Shown here: positions 50,484 through 59,885 of the stretch, piece by piece
How positions within the stretch are numbered: position 1 is the stretch's first letter
How the letters are laid out: every line of letters starts with the position of its first letter
Source: Plotosus lineatus
Taxonomy: Eukaryota > Chordata > Actinopteri > Siluriformes > Plotosidae
Direction: 5' to 3'
DNA length: 64,000 nt
Assembly (NCBI GenBank): GCA_024760905.1
Contig: CM045733.1
Coordinates: forward strand, 14,667,501-14,731,500
Program-made: the position numbers and the translations under genes
Notes under the pieces: generated by a model
Told to the model about the DNA's origin: nothing
What the model saw: only the letters and a program-made list of their open reading frames with translations
Database searches by the model: none

Positions 50484-53400
50484 ACACTGTCCTGTACATT
50501 ACACTGCCGTACTATTGCTGTACATACATAACCAGTGTACTCCAAGGATATCCACACAAGGTCAGGGAGCACATGCAAACTCCATACAGAAATGCCATCA
50601 CCAAGCATGAAAATCAAACGCAGGACCTTCTGAATGTGAGGTAGACATGCTAACCACTACGTGTTGCCCTATAGGCTACTAAAACATGCTATTGATATGT
50701 GCACCACATGGCCCCGCCCAAGTAAAAGATACATACATTCACTCAGCCATTAATTTTTTGATCTGCTTAATCCTAATTAGGGTTGTGGGGAGGCTAGTGC
50801 CCATCTCAGCCGACTGTGGGCGAAGGCAGAGTATACCCTGGACAGCTCGCCAGGCCATCGTAGGGCAGAAACACGCTAACGGCTATTCTTAACGAAAGTC
50901 AGCAATGATTCTTTTACATGAACCTCTCACCATGGACAGTGAGAGACTTTGATAACCCAGATAGCTGCACTGGGGGTAAAAGATACAATCCCGCCATATT
51001 TATGGAAGGCGTTCATAAATTTGGAGTCCAGAGTACTCCTCTTTTCCCCTCCTTTCATCACTTCCTGCATGTTCCAGGATGTAAATGTATGACGTTTGTG
51101 TTGTAGGCATGACTCACTAGCCAGTGATCAGCCACACCCAACAAAGTTAATAATAGCCATTTTGAATGTAATGAGCAGCAACTTGTCACCTTCTGTTAGG
51201 TTAGCGCGAGCTAAGCTCATGCATTATGGGACATATAAACATATGCGAGAGAGAGAGTGAGAGGGTGATAGAGAGAGAAAGACCGTTCCATATCAGATTG
51301 TTAATGTGTGAAGCATTTCCTATTTCACTGCCTAATGTATCAGCAATGTCATGTTATATTTCTGTCTTGAATAAGGAGTGTGGTGTAATTATAATCCTAC
51401 TTGGGTTGTGTTGATTGACGTGTTGGTGTTTTAGTGATATAATTAAAATGCTTCTCTCTCTCTCTTTAGGAAAGAGTGCAAGTTCTCGCATAACATCCAG
51501 TCTGAGCACAACTTTCCCATTCTCCGAGACTGCACTCTGCATGAGCTTTACGAGGAGGAGCTCTTTCTCCTCCTGCTACAGAATGACCCTGCACTGCTTC
51601 CTGAGGTGAAAACACACACACACACACAGAGCAGCCACCTTAAGCTTCTACTCCGTCACAACATGTGTAACCAGTGATAGTAGGAATGATTCTGTTTAGG
51701 CGACACTCTTCTTCTTTTTTCTTTCTTTTTCTTCCCCCATTCTTCTTCATTTTCTTCAATCAGTGTTGCACTCAAAACACAGATCAGGCTCTGATCTCTT
51801 TAACGAACAAATTTGCACTAGAGCTGAACAAGTAAATGATTTTAAAGTACATTATCATCCATCTCTTAAGTATTGTTTACAAAGTTAAGTGAACAGCTTG
51901 CATAACCCCAGAGCAAAACGAAATTAAATTTATCACAAAACTAGAGTCAGTGCGTTCATTTTTTTTTTTTTTTTATATACAAGCACTTCTTATCACAGAT
52001 GGAAAGAATCAGTGATGTCACTTGCCATCTCCGTTTCTGGATGTAATAGAAATCTCGCCCGAGTCGTATGAGCTCCCTTCGCCTTTGTCTTCCTTTAACT
52101 GTGTTGATATCTTATCAGTTGTTCGGTGTTTCGTTCTTGATTCTGATTGGTTGGAAATATAATTTTTGATTACAAATCAGAACAGAGTTCTGCATAGAAG
52201 AGAGACAGTTGATGATACGATTAGAGTACCTCCTGAATGCCTTCCTGATCGAGTGTGTTTTGGACCCGTCCAACTGAGAAGAGAAGAAACACTGGAGAGA
52301 CTACAGAGGGATGATATCGTCTGGGAACGCATCGATGTCTCCCCAGAAGATCTGGAGAGAGGGACGTCTGGGCCTCACCGCTTAGGCTGAAACCCAACCC
52401 CGGATCAAGCGGAAGAAAGTGATGAAATAAGAACAGTTTACCAGCCCGAAACAGAATAAAGAACATTGTAATATGACACCTCCAAAATATCGACTACAGG
52501 GAGCCCTCACTTTCCACGGTTAATGGGAAGCGAGAGACACACCCTCCGCGCGACAGCCGATTTCCGCAAAGTACGATAGCCCCCCACCTGACATATACGT
52601 ACATGTATATGTGTATATAATATCAATATATAGATATTCAAAGCTATACATGCTTATAAATAATGCATAAGATGTAAATAAAATATAAATACACACACAC
52701 ACACAGATGTGCACCTCACATAAAAATTGAAATAGTTTTGTTGGGGGTTTGGGTTGTTTTTTTGTTTGTCTGGGTTTTTTCTTTTTTTTTAGCATAATTG
52801 GTCTTGTTTTGTGGCATTTTCCATAACATTTTCCCTATTATTCCTGAATTTCTTTATTTTTTTTATTTTTCGATGAATATTTTTGAAAAACGCACAATGC
52901 ACTGATTCCATAGAAACTGAAGCACGAAATGGCGAGGGATCACTGTACTTCGGTGTTAAAGGATCTGTTAAAAAATTCCACGATCCTGAATTTGATCCGG
53001 ATCATCTCCAAAATAAAACAGCGTTTTCTGTGATCAAACCCCCATCTCCAGCAGAAACTTCATTAAAACCCTAAAATAAAAAAAAGTTTTAAATAAACCA
53101 ATGGTGGGAAAAATAAACATGACCTTATTGAAGGTAAAAAAAGGAACTTTTTCTTTATCCATGGTGCATCTCAGCTGTATGCACCAACAAATTAAAATAC
53201 AAAAAGCTCAGTATTGAGTGCAGCACTGATGCTAAACTAGATACTCATTGGATTACACTGTAGGTAGCATGTGATTCCATTGTGTGTGAGGGAATTTAGA
53301 CACATTTACCAGACAGCTACAATGTCCTGCTTGCTCTGGCTACTTTCACCTCAAATTCTCCCCAAGTGTAAACGTGAAATATTTTCTAATATTTGTTGTG

Positions 53401-56400
53401 TATTTTTTATATTTTATATAAATACAATACAGTGGTACCTCACCTTACGAAATTAATCTGCTCCAGAGCCTTTTTCTTAACCTGGATTTTTTGTAAATTG
53501 AACTGCATTTTACATGTAAAATGTGTGATTTGTTCCAAGGTGCACAATACTACCTCCTCAACTCTTGAAAATTATAAAAGCATACCTTTTAAGACCTCAT
53601 TCTGCTTCAATATCATACCGATGGTAGACGGGTTTGGCCATGTTCCTTTGCAATATCGCTCAAGCCCGTTTCTTCTCACTCGCACCGGAAATCAAATGTG
53701 TGTGTGTGTGCGTGCGTGTGTTGACCATGTCTTCTTAGCAGAGTTATAATTTTACAAATGTTTATGGAAGGTTAAAAGCCTGAGTCAAAAAATAAAGCAT
53801 AAAACAACATGAACTCTGTCCTTTAAACGAAAAGCATTATGGTAGATGCAGCGCCACAATAGCCAATGGGAGGGAGCTGCGTCATCCCTACTAACCAATG
53901 GGAGGCCATTGGGGTGGGAATTTGGGAGATGGCCAATAAGAGAGAGCTGTGTCATCCCTCCTAGCCAGTGGGGGCGGGATGTTTGAACGCCATTGATGGG
54001 AGAGCAGCTTGTGCATTGTTTGAATGGTGCGTTTGAAAAGCGCATTTGAATTTTCAGATGGCGCTTTCATAATGTGAACTTGTTTTGTATCCAGAGACAA
54101 AAATTTTAGGTAAATACGTTTCGTAACCTGAATTTTTTGTTTGGTGAGACTTTCGTAAAGTGAGGTACCACTGTACAATTTTTTTATATTGTGTGTGTAT
54201 ATGTGTGTGTGTGTATATATATACTTATTACTCATCTTTGGCTATTATTTAAGCTTCATTTGAAGATGAGCTATTTCTGCATTCTAGGTATGGCCCCTGC
54301 TGTTGAAACACCCCTGTCGGTGCTCTCAAATAAGAGATTTTTCAAAAAAGGATAAAATGCAGCATTTCTTGACGCGAAGGTGTAGATCGTAACACTATAG
54401 CCATTGCATATGTGTGTAGACAGCAAGCTACCCTGGTGAATAAAAAAAAAAAAAAAAAAAAAAAAACACCAAAAGTTTCCTGAATCTGTTGCATCAAGCG
54501 ACCGTTTAGCGTGATTTTAAATAGTTGAAAAATCCATCTTTTTAAAAAAAAAAAAAAAAAAAAAGAAGGTTTGTCCGCTTGGATGAAGATTTACAGATGA
54601 ACGGATTTTGGAGGATGTTGCAAAGGGGAAGAGCTTCATCCTGTACGGTGTGTAGGAGATGATGTTCGACGAGTGAATTAAAAAAAAAAAAAGAAAGGAA
54701 AAAAAAAAAAAACAACAACAAAAAAAAAAAGTCCAGTTGAAAATATTGGAGTCTTGAGGTAAAGTAGAGGTTTGGAAATGAACTTTTAACATTTCTAAGC
54801 ATTATGGTGTACATGTTCTTTATTTATTTGTATTTATTTATTTATTTTACTTTAGCCCTTTTCAAAGTGTTGTTGAATGCATGTGCGTCATGACTTCCTT
54901 TTTTCCAGTTCTCTATTTTATTTTATTTTTTTTCCATTTCTCGTTCTGATGCCGTTGTTCTTTGCCCGTAAACAGGTGTGTTCTCACTACAATAAAGGTT
55001 CGGGGATGTTTGGCGCCTGCACCTTTAAGGAAAACTGCACTAAAGTGCACATGTGTCAGCACTTTGTTCAAGATGGCTGCATCTTTGGTACCAAGTGCAA
55101 GCGACTTCACCACGTAGATGAGTACAGCCGCAGGACGTTGGAGGAGCGTGGCATCGGCGAGGACGTCATTCAGGACCTACCCTACCTTTATCAGAATGTT
55201 CACCGGCTGAGCGTCAGTGCTTTAGAAGCAGGTGTGTGCACTGATCCAGAAGGCTGAGCTTGTGGGTTGGTTGCACAAGTCGGCAAACACTGTGGCTTAT
55301 GAATGCAGGTAGACGCGAGTGCATGATGATCACCGTACCTTAAAACAAGATGGCCGCATGAGAGCTTCATACTGTTAATACTAATGCAGATTACTAAACA
55401 CCCTTAAATGTGAAGTATGGTGTTAATCCCTCAAGGTTTATCCTGTAGGGTTTAATCTCTACAAAGCCAAAAGAGTGAAGTGTCCTCTCCCTATCGCGTT
55501 ATTTCTCTCTATATCTCTGTTGCGTCTATGAGAGCGGTGCTGCAACTCACTGTTAACCCATGCATGTAAAATAGAGCACATTGAGCCTGGTGCAATAGGC
55601 CCGTCATGTGATTAATGCAAATAATCACGATCATTTATCTGACCATGAATAATCAACATATTTAAGCCGTGCTTATTTACATAAAAAGAAACAATTGTGT
55701 TGTCAAGAGTTCCGCTGAAGCTCATAGGGATGACAATTTTCCGCGAATCCGTGGAATTCCGTGTTTTTTCTCAAATTGGTCATTTCTGTGAATTGTCTAA
55801 ATCCGAGGAGAAAATTTTAATGGAGGGTATAAGGCCATCGAAAGTAGGCACTTGTCGTAAGTGACGTATGGAGCTTGTGAGACAAAGCGCAGCTTATCCG
55901 GACTTCCGATCTTTCAAGTGAGCAAGTGAATGTTGAGTACTAAACAAGTATTCAACGGCACATTTGCTCACTGGAAAGATCAGAAGTCCAGATAAGCCGC
56001 ACTTTTTCTCAAGCACAAGCAAGTAAACTTGCGACAAGCGCCTACTTTCGGTGGAGCCGAATTGGACTGGATTGGATTGGCTGTTTTAAGCTTAATATAA
56101 AGTGATTTGGCTCAATGCAAGTGGCAGCGTGTTGAAATGAAATGAAAGCGTGTGAAAATTCCAAAAATGGTGCCAACTTTAATGAAAGAAGAGGAATCCC
56201 ACATGTCAGAAATAGATAAGGATGTTAAGAATAAGTTTAAGTGGGATTGGCTAGAGAATATTGTGAGATTTGAGGTGAAAATCGGCAAACAGACTGAAAA
56301 CGTATCGGAACCTTTTCGCGAGTTTCATAAAGAAATCTGACATCGCCGGCAAGGCCTCATGTGTTTATTGCAACGACCTGATCAGTGATGGATCTTGCGG

Positions 56401-59135
56401 ATATATTGCACTTACGGCCGGCAGACAAGCACACTCCGAGGTAATTACTAAATATTTATTTCGTTTAGATTACGTGAAATCCCATTGAAATGTAACTTAA
56501 TAAAAGTAATCTGTATTGGTAAAATCATTGCGAGATAAACTTACTTGCATTGTTGATAATAACAGTTTAATATGTATGGGAATTTTATTCTCATTTTATT
56601 CATTGTTTTTTTTTTTTTTAAATTTACAGCAAAACGCAAGTACAGTAGGCCCTCGACATTTGCGGGGGTTCGGTTCCGGGCCCTCACGCGAATCGAGATA
56701 ATCCGCGAGTTCTGTACCCGGAAGTAAAACAAACCCCATGTATCACGTCACATGCGCGAATGAGCAGCCGGAAGTAAAATACTATGTATCTATTATATGT
56801 GCTAAAATATGCTTCTTAAACATATTCTATAGACAGTCTTACTCATTAATTCAGTATTAATGTAGTAAAATGCAGTAATGATTAAGAAAAACCAAATTTT
56901 TTACTGTGATATTGATTGATAATAAAATATAAACATTATACAGCATACATATAAAAACACCCTTCAATGCATTCTCTTTGAAAAACATACACTGTAGTTT
57001 TCAAAAATGCCCACTAGAGGAACGTATTGCATTAGACATGAGATGACTGAATTCAGGTATTAACTGCATTCAGTCCGAGCAGCTCAGCCACGCCCCTCAG
57101 CCGGAGCGAGTACAAAACAGAATTTTAGAGTGAAAAAGTTAGAGGGCGTTACAAACCAAAGAAGTGGTGATGTTGATGTGAGTTAATCCCCTGGCGCAGA
57201 GGTGAGTGTGCTTTTGTTTATTGGGAGTAAATGAGAATAGTGAATTCAGTTGTGTGCTACCGAGCAGCTCAGCCACGACCCTCAGCTGAAGCGGAGAGTA
57301 AACAGTTAGTTAGAGGCACAGCGCCAAAATCAAAGTCCCCCAAAACACAGACCATAACAAAAAGGACATAGAACAAGAAATGTAATAAATTGGATAAACA
57401 AAACAAAATGAGAAACATGCTACACCACAGTAAATAAAATATAACACACAAATATTTTAAACATTATCTTAGGTCATGTACTGGAATAATAATTTAAAAA
57501 GACTTTAATGGTGGAGTGTTTTACAAAAGTTCAGCTGATTATTCCTCTTCAGGCACTTCAGAGGAACGGGGGCAGTGGTGGTCTAGTGGTTTAGGGCACT
57601 GGATCGCTGATCCAAAGGTTGGGGGTTCGAGTCCCACTCTCCACAAGGTTGTCACTGTCCCCCCCAGTGCAGCTAACTGGGTTATCAAAGGCGGGCCATG
57701 TCTCTCCCTGTCTATGGTGTGAGGCATGTAAAAGAACCATTGCTGACTTTCGTAAAGAGCAGGCTGCAAAGTCGTCAGCGTGTTTCTGCCCCTTGCTAAA
57801 AAGGGTTGTGACAGGAAGGGCATCCGACGTAAAAACCTCTGCCAAATCAAATGTGCGAATCAGATGATTCGCTGTGGCGACTCCCGAGTAAAAGGGAAAA
57901 AGCCGAAAGGAAGACAGACAGGCACTTCAGAGGAAACCGTTGTTTCTTCCGGAGGAAGTCTTATTTGTTCAGAAGAGACATCCAACGTCATTACCTTTTT
58001 CTGGTGCTTATCGGGCGTTTGAGTGACATCTGGTAATTAAAACACACTAAAAAAAGACTCATTGACAACTTGTGGGCGAATGAGGAAAAAGGGGCGTTAC
58101 ATCATCGCAACCAATCAACAGGAAGGAGGACAGCCATTGGCTGAATTTGAATCACGTACGAGTTGTTCGGCAGTCCACGAATACTCAAACCGTGAGTGCA
58201 AAACCGTGAATAGTCGAGGGCCTACTGTAATTCATGTTCAATTTGAAAATACTCAATACATTGGTGATGCTTGTCATATAAATTAATACCCTGTCGTTAT
58301 TTACCTGAGTAGTATCTCAACATTAATTTGTAACGAGCAGGCTGGGACAGTTAGTTGAAAATGTTTCATAAATTTATAAAGTGGTTTAAAGGAAATATTT
58401 GTGTATTTTTTTTCATCTTTCATTTATACAACACAAAACATAGAGCCATGGTTGACCTATTTCTCAATTCTGTGTATATATTATATTGCAAATACATACA
58501 TGTTTACAAATAAATAAAATTCTATTCCAATTAGTCTATGCATTAGATGATATGTTGCCCAACTGTAGATAGCAAACAGGCTCTACCCTGGACCGACCCC
58601 CCACCCCACACACACTCTCACTCACACAATGATCACCAGCCAATCATAGACGGCTGTAATCTTATTGGAATGAGCAGGGGGATACTACGGTGCTACTTTT
58701 GGGGGGGTATATTGTCTAACAAAAAAGGCTACCGTGACTAGGCTGTACTGTGAAGCAACATGAGCCATAATTTGGGGGAAAAAAAGATATGCATGTGCAT
58801 GTTGGCCTTCACTCTCCCTGGCTGGGAGCCGACTGTCATGTGATGCTGTGTGGGTGGAAACAAACAGGTGGCCACAAGAAAGGAAAAGCTACCCAGTAAG
58901 TGGGCCAATAGGAATACTAGTGGGGATGATTGACAGCCCTGTGGGTGTTTGAATCCTCTGCAGCTCCGCCCCTTCCCCGTCATCTGAATCTGACATTGGC
59001 CCTATTTTATTTTTTTGGGTTTTACCTTGAATTATCTGCTTTAAAGTCATGACGCCCCCCTGTGTATATTTGGCACGTGCTGCAGTGTTTTTAACAAGAA
59101 TGAAGATTCTTTAATTAGATAATTGGATCATTAAT

Positions 59136-59176
<41 letters not shown>

Positions 59177-59842
59177 ATAGAGAAGCATGCTGAGCCATTT
59201 AATAAATCTCTTGAACTGGCAGAAGAAAACAATGAAATTTGTCTCCACTTCATCAGAAGAAATTGCAGATTTCAGGGTTTGTTTCAAGCATTTAGTCAAA
59301 CATCTCTCTCTCGTCCCCCCCCCCCAATCCCCCCATTATTTATTCAGTCCGATGTAGGTTTTGTGTTTCAGGAGAATAATTGTCCACTCTGTGTTTAGAG
59401 CAGTGCAAACTGGTGCATTTTAATCTCCCCTATAAATGGGAGGTGAATGAGGGGAATGGATGGAGGGATCTGAGAGGAATGGAGGAGATTGAGCGAGCCT
59501 ACTGTGACCCCAAGAATACACATGGGTCAGTAGACACACACTCACAGAGACACGCAAACACGATCTTTATTTAATGGACATTTAGATGTTTCCTGCTCGT
59601 TTCTTCAGTCCAGGCTCAAAGCCGGTGGATTTTCTGACGATGACCAGGTCTGGGCATCCAGTTCGCCGCCTTTCTACAGTGTCATCGGTCACCAAGCCCG
59701 TACACTATGTACTGACCACGGAGTGGTTGTGGTACTACAAAGGTGACCATGATAACTGGATTGAGTACGGCAAACCGGTGAGAGAAGTCAGCGAGGTTTA
59801 TAAAGCTGTGATGTCATAATGTCGTAAAGTCTGCTGACATAA

Positions 59843-59885
<43 letters not shown>

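Noticed and set aside
45330..50500. CRISPR-like repeat array
   Set aside because: Units are contiguous, vary in (CA)n length and lack unique spacers; the context is a vertebrate intron.
57567..57640. Possible tRNA gene (A box and B box present)
   Set aside because: It is the head of a SINE with target duplications and related copies at 28632-28990 and 29550-29665; the acceptor stem does not close.
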